Source: Immersiella caudata
Lineage: Eukaryota > Ascomycota > Sordariomycetes > Sordariales > Lasiosphaeriaceae
NCBI GenBank assembly: GCA_030512335.1
Contig: JAULSU010000003.1
Span: 4,402,001-4,466,000 of the forward strand
Direction: 5' to 3'
DNA: 64,000 bases
Under the pieces are notes generated by a model that was not told the origin of the DNA, searched no databases, and saw only the letters and a list, made by a program, of their open reading frames with translations. The translations under genes and the position numbers were made by a program. Below, piece by piece: positions 1-12,489 of this stretch (its first letter is position 1; each line of letters opens with the position of its first letter).

Positions 1-392
1 GCGCATTTCTCTGAGCTGCCGGGGGAGGAAGCAGGAGGGAAGGGGAAGGTTTTCGACTCAAGAGTGGGTGTGGTGAGACGGAAGGAGTTGGGGTTCGTTA
101 GGCGCTGGGTAGTGTTGCAGAGACAGCAGGTCCAGTGGAAGGGGACGGCGTCGAGAGAGGTGGTGAGGGTTTTGGTGGTTAGGGGGATGGGTTGGATGCC
201 GGAGGGGTGAGGGGGGGAGGGGATGGTGAAGACTGTGCTTGGCGGGAAGGTGGTGCGGGAGCGGGTCTTCGTCGAGGGGCCGGGGGCGGGGGCGGGGGCG
301 GAGATGGTGGAGGGCTTTGCGTGGTCATTGAGACGGAAACGCCAGGCTTTGGGGCTGGGGCTGTGGTGGGTAGTTGGCTTTGTGCGGCCCAT
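1..392 (-). CDS. 5' part of a Pro/Thr/Ser-rich protein with a CCxC motif, cut by the window edge
   Basis: An open minus-strand frame starts at an ATG (392) in a strong context (CACC before, G after) and runs without a stop to the edge, giving about 130 codons. The N-terminal 80 residues are rich in Pro, Ser, Thr and Lys and probably disordered. A W-T-C-C-L-C motif follows near residue 91 and another Cys lies at the very end, as at the beginning of a zinc-ribbon-like Cys-rich module of the kind common in fungal hypothetical proteins. I do not recognise the family. The purine-rich plus strand and heavy use of C-ending codons on the minus strand support coding. It is divergent from the BRCT gene, with 979 bp between the starts. 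The full length and function cannot be judged from this fragment. Confidence 0.6.
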   Translation of the reverse strand, partial: MGRTKPTTHHSPSPKAWRFRLNDHAKPSTISAPAPAPGPSTKTRSRTTFPPSTVFTIPSPPHPSGIQPIPLTTKTLTTSLDAVPFHWTCCLCNTTQRLTNPNSFRLTTPTLESKTFPFPPASSPGSSEKC

Positions 393-1371
393 GGTGGATG
401 GGTTAGGTGTCTTTAGTGGTAAGGGTGAGAGTAGAGGAGAGCTAGATGAGACAAGGGCTGTGTCTCAGTGCGGTGAGGGTATAAGTAAGAGGCCTCGAGG
501 GCACGCTTCTACAGAATTCACACCCTGACAAGACGATGTAGGTCTTGGAATAGCCAAGAAGGAGACTGAAAGTGGTCGAAGATACAAGGGGGTTTCGAGG
601 GTAGCTGTCGTTTATATTCCGGGAAGTCGACGAACCATACTTTGTCTAGCTGCTTGATTCTCCAACTTCCAAGTGGCACGGCCGTTGAAGAGGATGGACA
701 GACGCCGCTCTGGAGCGACATGGCCATTGTCAGGAGAGGCATTTTGACAATTCTTTGTGTGACAACAAATTCGCTCGTCGCTGTCAAAGATCTCTTGCAC
801 TGTTGGACAAAGGGTCGATATCAAAACCGAAATGTGGTCTTTGAAAGACCATAATTGGGCAGACAAACAGGTCTCCCTGGTGGATAGATTCATACGTTGT
901 TGCAGGGAATGGCCTCTAATTGCCAAGACCTTGCGTCTTGATGTCTTTGCCTCGCTTGTTGCAGGAACCCAGTGGAGCGTTCTCTTCGCACTGGTTACCG
1001 AAGCAAAGGGCGCCTTGCGATCTCTTAGAAACCTTGGATTTCTCAACCCCAGAGAAATTGAGACTGTGAGACAAGCGGTAAAATTAAGAGCCAAAAACAT
1101 TTATCAAGAAGATTCATTGTCAAGATATGCTGTATGTTGAGAGGGAGAGAGAGGACTTTGACGTTCGAGGACAGCCCCTCAGCTGGGTGGGTCCAGGAAG
1201 TCAACAGATGACAAAGCGAGTGATGCCTGTCGGCCCCACCTTTCCCGCCTTGGCGTCACTCACACGCACGCGACGCGCCTGGCTTTGAAGGCTCCAAGAT
1301 CCTCCAGAAACCGGTCGCCAAACCACGCCCCGACACTCCATGCTGGCGCCTTGGTTACAACTGTAGCGAGA
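393..1371. promoter_or_regulatory. Intergenic region between two divergent genes
   Basis: This 979 bp stretch separates the starts of the edge gene and the BRCT gene and should hold both promoters. Overlapping open frames of 100-160 codons exist on both strands at 612-1140, but they overlap each other, have no recognisable domain and no splice context. A GC-rich CACGC/GACGCGCC stretch lies about 100 bp before the BRCT gene start. I see no RNA gene. Confidence 0.5.
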
Positions 1372-4120
1372 ATGGGGTCCAAGTCGTTTCTAGGCTCCGA
1401 CGACGACCAGTTCGACTCATCCTACCCTTTTCGCGGCGTCGTCATCTGCTGCACGAGCATCCCGCCGGAATTGAGGGTAAGTTTGACTTGATCTGCCCCA
1501 CATCCGTCCCTTCGCCCGCTGCCAGAACACTGACCGTCTCTGCCTTTTGCCTCAGACCGACATATCCAACAAGACGGTCGAACTCGGCGGTGTGCACAAG
1601 TACGACCTTACCCCCGATTGCACGCACCTCATCGTCGGCGAGTACGACACGCCCAAGTATCGGCATGTCGCCAAAGAGCGCCCTGACGTCAAGGCCATGG
1701 CCATCGGTTGGGTCGAAGCGGTACGAGACCTCTGGGTCCAGGACGCCGATATAAACTTTGAAGCCCTCGAGAAACATTGGCAGCTACGTCCATTCGAGAC
1801 CGGCGGTGGCATCCCGACTGCCGACGGAAGCGAGCCGGAACGGGGACGGCTCCTATGCTGCATGACCGGCTTCGAAGATCCGACCGAGCGACAAAGCATC
1901 GTCGACAAGATCGAGGCCAACGGCGGTGTCTACATGGGCGATCTCACCAAGCGGGTGACACACCTTGTAGTCTACAAGGCTGAGGGGCGGAAATACCAGG
2001 CAGCTAGGGGCTGGGGCGTTACTACGGTTTCGATCGAATGGATCAACGACAGCATCGCCCGAGGCATGATCCTGGACGAGAAATGCTACGACCCAGTCCT
2101 CCCTGTTGAGCAGAGGGGCGTTGGGGCCTGGAACAAGAAGACGATTACACGGACCGTGTCTCTGGGCAAGAGAGCGCGGGACAACTCCGCCGCAGACGAG
2201 GGCAAGAGGAAGCTGCGCAAGACAGCGAGCGTGAAGCTCGCAAGCCAGGCCGAGGGCATCTGGGCCTCCGTTCTTGGGAAATCCATGACGTCGGAGCCTC
2301 AACCTGTCGCTGCGGAACCCGCTCTTGCGCCGAAGGCTGCAGAGCCTGAAGTGTCTGGTCGAACCAAGTCGATGGACACCCAACTCACACGGCTCTCCTC
2401 TTTTGGTGCGCCCGACGATGGTTTGGTTTTTGCTTCTTGCTGCTTTTACGTCCATGGCTTCTCGCAGCGGCAGACTGAGGTCATTGTCAACGCGATCGCA
2501 TCTTTAGGTGGTCTGGTCTGCGACTCTCTCGACGAGGTCGCAGGGGGTTCAGGCGCCCAGTTGGCTCACCGATTCCTCGTCGTGCCTCAAGTGTCCACCG
2601 CAGAAACCCATCCACCATTGCCCGGCAACGTGCACATTATCACCCAGTTTTACATCGAGAGGTGCATGCATAAGAAGTATTTCTTCGATCCTCACGAACA
2701 TGTTTTCGGACGACCCTTCCCAGTATACCCCATCCCTGGGTTTGAGGCTCTTACGATATGCACGTCTGGGTTCACGGGAGTGGACCTCAACCACGTCGAC
2801 AAGTCGCTCAGGCAGCTCGGCGCCAAGTATGAGGAGAGGTTCACAGCGGAAGCCTCGATACTCATATGCACTTCACTGTCTGCGGTCAGGCCAGACAAGC
2901 TCAAGATGGCAGTAGCGTGGAAGGTACCAGTCGTCAATCCGGATTGGCTGTGGGAGTGCATCTCGGCCGGCTTCAACGTCCCGATTGAGGAGTTCCTCTA
3001 TCCCGATTTGAAGCAGAACCTCTCTCAGCCGAAGCAAGCAGGGCAGCCAGAAGCAGATAAAACCAAGCGCCGTCAAGATAAAGCCGACAAGGAGACCATC
3101 GACAAGGATCTACTTCCCAAGCCGGCGGCCAAGACGAAGGCTCGTCGCGATATGGACAATTCCGGCTTCTCCCCAATGCTTCTTGGAGCTTCCAAGTCAT
3201 CCGAGTCGAGAAGGCCATCCGTTTCGGAGCGTCGTCCGCCTCGAGCTGAGGAGTCAGCGACCACACACTTCGAGACGGCGCTCACACATCAGCTTCCCAC
3301 GGATAGCAGTAACGCTGAAAACAGCTCGAGTACCTCGAGAGGCAGGAGCGCTGCATCTGTCCCGCTTTCCGAAGCATCCGCCAGCGCCATCAACAAGTCA
3401 CCACGAAAGCCGACGTCACCTCGAAAGCCTATCAGCCGAGTCGTCAGCGAAATCGCCGACTCAGAGGCCACGGATGGTGACGTTGGCACAGCCACATCTA
3501 CCCCTCGACCTCTTGAGGCTACGAACCTCGAATCAGTCAAGGAAGTGACCGAAGCGCCGCAAGAAGAACAACCAGAAGACCCTGAAGTGGTCCAAAAACG
3601 CACCGAGGCAGAAAAGGCCGCCCTGGCAGCAGCGGAGCGTCTTGCGATCTCCACCAAACTCACAACCACCCTCCTGGACTCTGCAGCACTAGACTCACTA
3701 GCAGCTGGAGTTGACGGCAGCGCCGACCCGGCAGGATCCCGCCCTCCTCCCAGGCGCCGGAAGCGCGAAGTCCTCGGGCGGGCGATAAGCAACGTCTCTG
3801 CGGCCAGCAGCACCAGCGACCGCGGGCCCGATGGCTCCGGCTCAGCAACTGCCTCTTTCGCTGCTACCGCGACCAAAGTCGTCGAAACCGTTGAGCATTC
3901 GAGCGGGATCAACGAGCTCCCTCCCTCGGGGACGCAGATCGGATACGATGATGACGACGCAAAAGCGGCAAGGGAACATCTACTGCACAAGATCATGGGG
4001 AAGAAGGAGCCGTCGGCGTCAAAGTCAGACAGGCTTACGTTTGGCGATATAGGGGGTTTCGACGGTCGTCAGCAGCAACAACAGTTTGGTGGTGGTACGC
4101 GGCGTTCCCGGCGCCGGTAG
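1372..4120 (+). CDS. dpb11: Four-BRCT replication/checkpoint scaffold (Dpb11 / Rad4-Cut5 / TopBP1 family)
   Basis: Two exons, 1372-1476 and 1556-4120, are joined across a 79 nt intron (GTAAGT...CTCAG) and give 889 residues. The first exon encodes MGSKSFLGSDDDQFD and the beginning of BRCT1; without it the first domain would be broken, which decides the start. BRCT1 is at about 22-110, BRCT2 at about 134-215 (G-G-V-Y, W-I-N-D), BRCT3 and BRCT4 at about 320-510 (W-L-W-E-C in BRCT4), followed by a long Ser/Thr/Lys-rich disordered tail with several SP/TP sites. In this family paired BRCT domains bind phosphorylated Sld3/Sld2-type replication factors and the 9-1-1 clamp, linking origin firing with activation of the ATR-class kinase in the nucleus. 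The length is close to yeast Dpb11 and fission yeast Rad4, and much shorter than metazoan TopBP1. It is convergent with the downstream gene. Confidence 0.9.
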
Positions 4121-4701
4121 CAGCGCCGCTATGACACCGCCCCCCTGTCACAGGAACGGACTTTGGGATGGTGTTGATCATATTAATGACATTAGGTTGG
4201 CATGGAAGCGTTGGCGCAGAAGGAATTTTATTGACCGTTATCTTAGGCATCAGGATTACGACATGAGGTAGGCAGGCTTGAACTTTGCAGCGTTACCAAA
4301 CAACCATCCACCAGATTATCTGGGGCTATCTTCTCATATCAATTTCTTTTCTCTTCTTTCTTCCCGTCTGACATGCGGCAACGCATGGGGATGGAAGAAA
4401 AGTATGGATAGATACATATTCGTTGATACAAATGAGAAAGGGTTGACGACCATGAATGATGATGCTTCTTCATACCCTAGCCTACAGACCAGGTACACCA
4501 GGGACACGTGTCGGTACATGAGTTGGTTAGGCATTCTTTTCCTACAGCTCTCTCTTGTGACTCCAACAAGAAGAAATAAGAACATTATGGCAATCTTCCG
4601 ATATGCTCCTGATAGAAATCCTGAAAGGGTATACCGATGCATTTACCTTCTTCGTCGCTATCGTACGTCATGCGAAAATAAAAGGAAAATAGTGTTCGAG
4701 C
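4121..4701. other. Convergent 3' intergenic region
   Basis: This 581 bp AT-richer spacer lies between two gene 3' ends. Short open frames on both strands (up to 155 codons) show no domain or codon bias, and I see no separate gene. It presumably holds both 3' UTRs and polyadenylation signals. Confidence 0.5.
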
Positions 4702-7154
4702 TTAAAGGTGGACAGCGGCGTCGGCGAGGACGCTCAGCAGCGTAGCGGCCGCACCGCCGATACCTGCTGCGCCCAGTGACTCCTTGAGCGTGCTCCGTTT
4801 CTTGTCGTCGCGATCGCCGCGCTCACCACGTTCCCGGTCCCTGGCGGCTTCGTCTTTGTGGGAGCGATGACGGTCGCGGTCCCTGTCCCTGTCCCGGTCT
4901 CGATCACGGTCACGCCGATGATCGCGATCTCTGTCTCGGTCGCGGTGCCTATCTCTATCACGCGGTCGATCTTTATCGCGTAACCGGCCCTCTTCGCGAT
5001 CGGTGCGGTGACTGCTTCGATCTCTTTCGCGGCGAGATTTCTCCGAGTAATCGCCTGGAAGGATCTCTCGCGGCCCGTCACCGTCGAAGCGGACGTGGTT
5101 GGGATTTTTGTTCTTGAGGATGGGCTTGGGACCAACAGTGCTGGACGGAGACGGGTCGTCACCGTTGACGCTCGCAGGGGGGGACACGATGACCGGAATG
5201 GCTCTCGTGTCTCCATGCAAGTGGCGGTCCGACTTCTTGTCGTCCTTCTCGCGCGAGCTGCCCTTGGAGATGCTTTTATCACGGCTGCTACGGGAGTGCT
5301 TCCCTCGAGAAGACTTACGATCATCGTCTGAAATGTCGCTTTCATCCCATAGAACGTTGTCTTCGTCGCTGATGGAGCCCTTGCGCTTCGTCTCATAGTC
5401 GTGATAGGTTTCGTGATGTCGGCGACTTCCCCTCGGGCCCGCAGACCGCCTGGCGCTGCGCACCTCGGCGCTGAGCTTCGCATACTCCTCGATCTTCTCG
5501 CGGGTCAAAACACCAAGGACGGCCACGAACTCTGGCCGGGCTTCGTATCGTACGCCCGCCTTCTGGAGGACTTCAGGCGAGACAAGTGATCGTTTGATCT
5601 TGGTCCATTTCGCCTCCAATGGAATCTCTTTCCCTTGGCCGTCAGGAGCCAACCGACTGTACTGTCGTGGGAAACTACCGTGTCGGACCAAGTCGCTTCC
5701 CGCTGCTGGCGCTGATATCGCCAAGGGTTGACCATGGCCTGAGGGATACGGGGGACTGCTACCATAAGGAGGAGGCGGCGTGATTATGGATGATGATGGG
5801 GAAGCCCCTGTTGGATATGGAGGCACGTAGCGAGGAGAACTTCCCGGTTGATGAGTGCGCGGTGATGTGGAGAGCTGCATGTCGTGGATAGGGCCGCCAG
5901 GGATCATCAAGGGTTGCACTCCTGACGGCAGGTAACGCGTGTTGGGTGATGTGCCAGGGGAGACGCTATAATGTGGTGGTGGTGGCAGGCCATGCATGAG
6001 GTGGATGGAGCCAAGTCCTGCCGCCATCCTATCAGCCTCGTCAAAAGCCAGAAGGTCTTTGGTCGACATGATTGCCGTTCGCTGGTCGCTGCTGGGCCCG
6101 AGGTCCTCTGAGTCACCGGAGAGGGAGGGCTCATAGCTGAGAGTCGAAGACCGAACGTCGATAGCCGGAACTGTAGAATGATGGTATGGTTGCAACGCTC
6201 TTGGGATGGAGGGGTCTAGCTGTGGAAGGGCGGCGTGGGGATGCACGCCATTCCTGTCGGAGAGTGAGTTGGGCTGTGACTCCCCCTCGGAGATCGGGTA
6301 GGGTGCAGCCGTGGCTGCCATAGCGGATGCTGGCCCCTGCGAGAGCAGGCCGTGAACCGACGGTGGTGAGCCGTTGTATGATCGTTGGTGAGACTCAAGC
6401 TGGCGAATGTAGGCACGGAGAACCTCCTAGGTACGATATTAGCTACGTCCAGACCATGAGCTCATGTCTCACTGTTGGTAAGTATGCCCACCTTGTTTTT
6501 GCGCAGCACCTCCTTCGAGAAGCCTTCTTTCTCCAGCTCCTCCTTGAACTCTTGCCACAGGTCGTCCGTGGGTCCCTCGATTGGAGAATTTTTGTTGCGG
6601 AAGATCCGAGCGGCGACTGCATCCACCTTGCTCTTTATCCGCTCCAACTCGTCGTCGCCAATGTTGTCCAACACCTGCTGGTTTTTGGATGGGTTGTGCA
6701 GTTGGATTGTGTCGAGAAAAACATCGATCTTGACCCTCTGAGACGTTACCACCTTCTGAAGAAGGTCGATCCTTGTGTCTCTCTCTTGCAACTCCACATC
6801 CGAGCTCCTGCCGTTTGGTCCCACACCGTTGCTGTCGTCATCGCCATATTTCTTAAGAATGGTTTCCACCTTTGTCAATACCAAGTCGCTGTCTTCGACG
6901 AGAGAAGTCAGTTCGCGGGCATATGCGGCGCTGCGGCCTGGTTGGCTGGCCGAACCCGGCTGATTCAGGAGAGATTCGGGGTCCTCGGCCTCCGAGTGAA
7001 GGTGCCCGAGCTCCTTCTTCAACTCGCGGAGCGCCGCCGCGAGGGTGGCGAAGGCCGCGCTGGAAGCATGAGCGCGCCGGAAGACCCGGAGGGCAAACTC
7101 GTCGACGGACTTGGTGTTGGGTTCGGTGAAATGGCTGCTGTTGGGGACTGTCAT
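4702..7154 (-). CDS. DUF8035-like fungal protein with helical N-terminus and Arg-Asp repeat tail
   Basis: Exons 7154-6492 and 6426-4702 are joined across a 65 nt intron (GTGGGC...CCTAG, phase 0), giving 795 residues. Residues 1-221 are largely helical (L-R-E-L-K-K-E-L, then E-R-D-T-R-I-D-L-L) and resemble N-terminal regions of fungal STAND-type or related signalling proteins. The middle is Pro/Ser/Gly-rich and disordered. At about 490-545 is a conserved block beginning W-T-K-I-K-R-S-L-V-S-P-E and containing V-L-T-R-E-K-I, which matches my memory of the fungal DUF8035 domain of unknown function. Residues about 709-742 are an almost pure Arg-Asp/Arg-His repeat. The last 28 residues form a Gly/Ala/Leu segment that could insert in a membrane or pack as a helix. 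No catalytic motif is visible and the function is unknown. The joined model is well supported because the frame continues cleanly across the intron. Confidence 0.78.
4862..4960 (-). repeat. Degenerate hexanucleotide repeat encoding an RD tract
   Basis: On the plus strand the sequence is a chain of imperfect CGGTC(G/C/T) and CTGTCC units; on the coding strand it encodes alternating Arg-Asp with a few His. It lies wholly within the DUF8035-like gene, so length changes in steps of six would keep the frame. Confidence 0.8.
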
Positions 7155-9661
7155 CGGGGCGACGCGATCACGCGACAGCGGATACCACGAACGCGAAACA
7201 GACTGCTTCGTTCAGATATCCTCACTGGACGAAGAGGTTGTGTGGCTTTTCAGGACAGAGTGGGTGCTGGGTGCTGACGAGGTTCGGGCTTAATAATTGT
7301 GCAGAGGGGCGATCTCAGAGTGGGCTCCGACAACCATGAGATCTGCAAGGACGCTAACACCGGCCAGTTGGTTAGATGCGTGTTGAGGTGGAAGCAGCGA
7401 GGTATGTTTAGAATATTGTAAAATTTGAGAACTCGGATTGCATGAGGCGTTTGCCAAAGCATGGATGTAAGGAGGAAGTGGAAAAGGGGGAAGACGCTGG
7501 CGTTAGGGAAGAGGGGGTGGTGTTGAGGTCAGAGGCTATCATGAACATGGAAGCCCGAATGTCAGGCTCGAGGCGATGGGCGAATGACGCGACCGGACGC
7601 TTGCCTGGCCCTGTCCTCGAGAGGCACCATCAACTTTCGTGGGCGCCCAACCGATCTCCTCGATATGACATCGACACCTCGCCCGCAAAGACTTATTTCC
7701 TCCCCTCGGCCTCAAGTCCCGACAAGGCTGTGTCGCGTCGGTGCACTTGCGACGTGTTTTGGCTTGCAGCGTGAAGCGAATGACAGGGGAAACGCCGTAC
7801 CGACTTCTCTCACTCGATGCCCCAAGCAGTGGGCTGGTCGAGGAGCCCAAAATTGTTATTGCTGCGCAATGGCTAGGCTACGAAAGCACAAGAGAGCACA
7901 GGTGTCTTGATAGGGCGACGAGCAACAAAGTTGAAGGACAGGTTGGCAAAAGAAGGATGGGATGCGATCCGCTGGGTCGCGTTTCGACACCGAGAGATGA
8001 TTGCACGGTGAGACAGAGCCTTGAAATGAGAGATTGGGTGATCGTCTCTCGCACCTTCCCTCCCCGCTCCGGATTTGTTAAGGTGTCGTGACTGAGGAAA
8101 CAACCACGCGCCGGAGCCTGAAGTGTTCCTTCCCACGGCGCAAAGGGCGCGACACACCCGGCTCGGTGACGTCTTTTGGGCCATGACTCCACACCCTCCA
8201 CACCCACCTCAACAGCTCAGGCCCTCCGCGGGGCAGGGCTGGCGAATGGCGTGCCGTCGATGCGACGTTTCCCCAGCTAACCGAGCCAAGAGACCCAGAG
8301 CGATGACGTTCCAGCGAACCGGGGTTTCGAGAAGCGCCCGCAGAGTCCACTGTGGTGGCTTGGGGATAGAGAACCATCAACTGCGCCTCCCAGCTGGACC
8401 GCCTCGGATTTTCCAGCCCCAAGACCCGGATCCATTCGGATCGCAGATACGATTACGGCGTAGATATCTCCGTGTCGAGACCGACGAACGACAAAAGTAC
8501 GAGAAAGTGCACGATGCACGAACGCACGAATATGGAGTCCGCGGCGAGAGGGCGCTCCTCTCTGGATCCGGGGGTTCGCTGGTAGCCTGGCCATGCTCAC
8601 TGTGCTCGGTCATCGTGGCAAAAATTGGGAGACGGGGACACGGAAGAAAGAGGCGCGCTAGCCCATGTGAGGTTTTAGGTAAGGGGATTCTGCGGTTTGC
8701 GCCGCGAGGCTGTGTGCAGAGAGAGCCAAGCAGTTTATCGCCCACGTGGTATCCACGATAAATGCGAGCCAACCGAGTCTGCTTGGAGTTTCTCGGCGGT
8801 GCTGTTCGTAACCGGGCAGTAGCATCTGCCGTCGGAAAAGGCACCGCGCGCCAGCATCCCATTGCTTTTCGTCGAGGCGGCGCGAAGTCAGACCGTTCTT
8901 GATGCCCAGGATCAGCAAAGAAAAGGCTCGGTGGTTGCATTTGGGAAAGCCAGCCGACACAGCATCGGTGACAGTGTGCTTACCCGCAGCCAAATGTGTC
9001 GGCGCAGGCCCAAGATGCAGTGCGACACAGCAACTCATGGGAGCAGTCAGGCCGAGCTGGGTATCAAAAATGTAAAACGCGGGACGATTGCATGCTACCG
9101 TACCTTGTCGACTCCCAGTCCATTGGATGGGGAGCTCCCGTCATCTCAAGCACGGCGTTCAATAGCTTGGTGTGTATGGTCAACTCCAGCCGATGCCCGA
9201 TCACCATAGGCAGATGGTTGCCGACCTGTGGTTTATCCGATGCATTTCCATCATAATTACAGCTGCCTTGACCCTCGCATGGCGCTCCAAGTTGCAGAGG
9301 ATACATGGTTGGCCAACAGTGCCGCAATGTGGGAGGACAAGATGTTTGCTGGCATCTACGGTGTGTAACCGGGCGGGATCAGTGGCGTGGTCGGGGGGCC
9401 CAGACACACCGTGACACACACCTGATGACCGACAAGTTTGCCTACCCCAGTTCAGACGGCCGAGATGCGGCTCTGCTCGATGGATGCTCGACCTTGAAGG
9501 ACAGGTGTGCCCTAACTCGCCGTCCTCCGTTTGCGACACTCTGCGGTGAGGCCCCAAACAAAAATACAAAGTCGAGGCGGATCGTCGGTGAGCCGTCGAA
9601 CATGGAGAATGCGAACTGTGAACAATGGTATTGGGTATCTGCATTTCCACAAAGTCGGTGC
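7155..9661. other. 2.5 kb intergenic region without a recognised gene
   Basis: It lies between the start of the DUF8035-like gene and the end of UTP8. Open frames reach 212 codons (8123-8761 plus) but overlap equally long frames on the other strand, have Arg/Pro-rich random-looking translations, and show no domain, signal peptide or plausible splice chain. The part next to 7155 should carry the upstream gene's promoter. No tRNA or repeat was seen. Confidence 0.5.
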
Positions 9662-12489
9662 TTACAGGCCTTCCTCCTTGACAACTCGGGCCACTGAACG
9701 CCCCATCAAACTCTCTTCCGTGATCCTATTGACAGAGTAGGCCTTCTTCTTCTTGCTGTGGAAGTGACCGATCTGCCTGCGGCTCCGCTGGACAATCTCG
9801 CCTCCTGACCTCACCCTGTCAAGAGATATCCTTGTGTCCGACTTCAAGCCGAACGGTAGCATCTGAGTCTTGTATCTAGACCCCTTGCTGAGTTTCGACC
9901 CCTTGGCACCAGCGATGCACCTCTCGGCGTAGTTGACTGTCTCGGACAGTGTGCCTTGCAGGCGAACAGCTTCCAGGATACCCTCGAGGGCCACACTGAC
10001 CTCGGCCTGGAACTGCGAGAAGAAATCGACCGAGTCCTGCTGATCACCTCCTTTGGCCATCGTGTCAAATGCCATCCACCCGCCCAAGCCCACAGAGTCC
10101 ACACATCGGCACATCAGCTCCGCTATGAGCTGGATGCTCCCGTCTGGTGCAGCCTCGCTTTCGTCTTCGCCGTCTGACTGTTGGTCCAAGTAGCGTGTGG
10201 TCCACCCATCCTTAATGAGCTCCATCCTGAGTACGTGAATGAGACATATGATCTCCTCGGGTCTGAACAGCTGGCGCAGGCTCTGGATGGTCACGGCCGC
10301 GGGGCACAATGCAAGTTTGTTAAAGGCAATGCTGAGTGCACCTTCGCGACTGCCAGATTCCGTGTCAAGATAATATTCGGCAAACTGGAGCTCCTCCTCA
10401 GCTCGGTCAAGCTCCATGGCGATGGCGTCGTTATCGACTTCTTCGTCGGATGCACCCTTCTGCCTAGAGGACACATCAAGCATACCAAGACTCCGCATCA
10501 AAAGCTTGATGGCGGATGTGAGTTCGGTCGCGCCAAGTTGGGTTCCCGAGAGGTAGCCGAGAAGCAGCTCCATCATGGGGTCTGCCTTGACAAGCACCGG
10601 AGGAAGTTCCTCACCGATAATCCTGTCAATCTCGTCCAGCTGCTGGGCCTGCTCCTTGAACGCCGACTTCATGTTTGACACTGATAGATGACCGGCAGCA
10701 ACCAAGTAGCCAAGAACGTTGCTGTCGGGCATTCTGCAGTTGAGATGCGAGGACGCTTCCGCGCCGTTTGCGTCGTCCCAAGCAAAGACTTTTTGTATGG
10801 CGTGAACAACCCAGCGCCTGTCGACCTTAGGATATTCGGCTTCAGGCCCGAGCCATGTCCACTTGGGAAGGGCTGTTGGGCTTGCTGCTTCTTCTCCATT
10901 CGGTTCACTTGGTTGATTGTCCACTTGAACCTTGAACACACCCGCCAAGAGTTCCTCAAATGCTTGCAAGTCATTGTTTTGCAAAAGTTCATCGGCCTTG
11001 GCCCTCTTGTCGTGCCACTCTTTTTGGGACTCCTCAGAAAACAGAGCTGGATGCTGATGCACCAGAATGGCCGACTCAGCATGCCCTTGGTGACTGCCCT
11101 TCTCGCGGGTCCCCTCTCTTGACATTCCCCGGCGGATAGCATCAACAAGTAACCCATCCGCCCGGCGCTTGTTACTCCTAGTCGCGGGCGCTTCGATCTG
11201 GATGGCAACGAGCGAGGATCCCAGAAGACCAACAGCTACTTCTCTGCTGGGGAGGTACACGATGAGATCACAGTGAGCGTTGGTTTCTGGTGCTTTCGTC
11301 CCGTCGATAACCATGGGGGTGGATGTCTGGAGGGATTGGAATACTGGGTTGTAAACTGAGAGAGATGCCTCGGTCGCAGCCATCACAGAGGTCTTGGATA
11401 GTCGGAGGAACGAGGTCATCCCAGAAACCGGCAGCTGGTTATCGAGCCGGGGAATACCAGACTTGAAGCTGTAGGTAAAGAGAACCCCAGCGGAAAGTTC
11501 CTGGAGGGTGCCCGATTTGACGTCCAGCTGAAATTTGGTGGGCTGGATCTGAGTGGGAATAGGGGCGACAAAAACGGAAATGATGTTCTGCCTATTGGAT
11601 TGTCGCGACGGTTTGTCCTCCGGGAGAGCGAGGATGTGCAAGTGTCTTCGGCGCACATCCCCCTCCTGCACTGAAGTGATGGCAACGAGAATGTCGGGGT
11701 TGAAGCCCTCTCGGTGGACCTTCTCCTGGAAAACGCCGAAGAGTTCGTTGATGCCGCCGAACAAGCCATCCACAATGTCAGCAGCGAGTGCGGATTGGAC
11801 AAAATCCACCTGGAAGCCCTTGGCGCCCGCACTGGTGGACAGCTCCTGGGTGAACAATGTTGGACCAGACTGCCACTTGCTCTCCAGCGTCTCCCCGTGC
11901 AGAGCCAGAACGGTACCATCGGCTGCTACCGCAACGACATCGTGATTTGGAAGCCCCGTTTCAAGGGACTGGGTCGCGCCCTTGGGTGAGGTAGCGGCCA
12001 GGAAGATGATCGGTTGGTCGCAGCGATGGACATGGGATGCAGCAGTTGCTGTGCTGGCGCCCGAATCGTCCTGGGCGTCCCTGAAAAGCTTTATCCCCCC
12101 CCCCTTCGATAGCGAGTCTCGAATTGAAGCGTATGTGTAGCGGGTGGCGGCGTTTTTCGATGACTGTCTCCAGCGCAAGGAGTACGGCGCGCAGGTGAAG
12201 AAGGACTGCGGCGACACGAGGTACGAGGTGACGGCCTGGGATGAAACAATCTGCCACATCATCAGCACAAAAAGTTGTGTAGGCCCTGGGGAAGGCGTCT
12301 TACATCGTAGAGGTGAATCGCATCGCCGTCAATGGCTACGGCGAGCTCTGATCTTTTCCGTCGCTTCGAGCCCTGTTTTTGGCCGAGCGCTTCGCCCACT
12401 GTGTGTCGGCCTGGCCCATCCGGACGGTCCAGAGGCTGGGAGAGCGCCTTAAGCACATAAGGCTTGTGGATATGCAGCTTGGAGGCCAT
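9662..12489 (-). CDS. utp8: UTP8-like small-subunit processome (UtpA/t-UTP) protein
   Basis: Exons 12489-12304 (62 codons, starting MASKLHIHKPYV) and 12250-9662 are joined across a 53 nt intron (GTAAGA...TGGCAG, phase 0) for 924 residues. The N-terminal half reads as a beta-propeller: the junction gives I-H-L-Y-D-I-V-S-S-Q-A-V-T-S-Y, like the start of the Utp8 propeller where the protein name-blade is followed by a Ser-Tyr-hydrophobic-Pro segment. The C-terminal half is helical, ending in a basic tail (H-S-K-K-K-K-A-Y-S). In yeast Utp8 belongs to the UtpA complex, which binds the 5' ETS of pre-rRNA early in ribosome assembly in the nucleolus. A run of ten G on the coding strand (12095-12104) lies in the first propeller blades. 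I assign UTP8 from overall pattern, not from a diagnostic motif; another UtpA propeller protein is the main alternative. Confidence 0.72.

Noticed and set aside
3289..3996. 235-codon minus-strand frame
   Set aside because: It is a shadow of the BRCT scaffold's disordered tail; no domain.
8123..8761. 212-codon plus-strand frame
   Set aside because: It competes with overlapping minus frames and has no domain or credible promoter arrangement; kept as intergenic.
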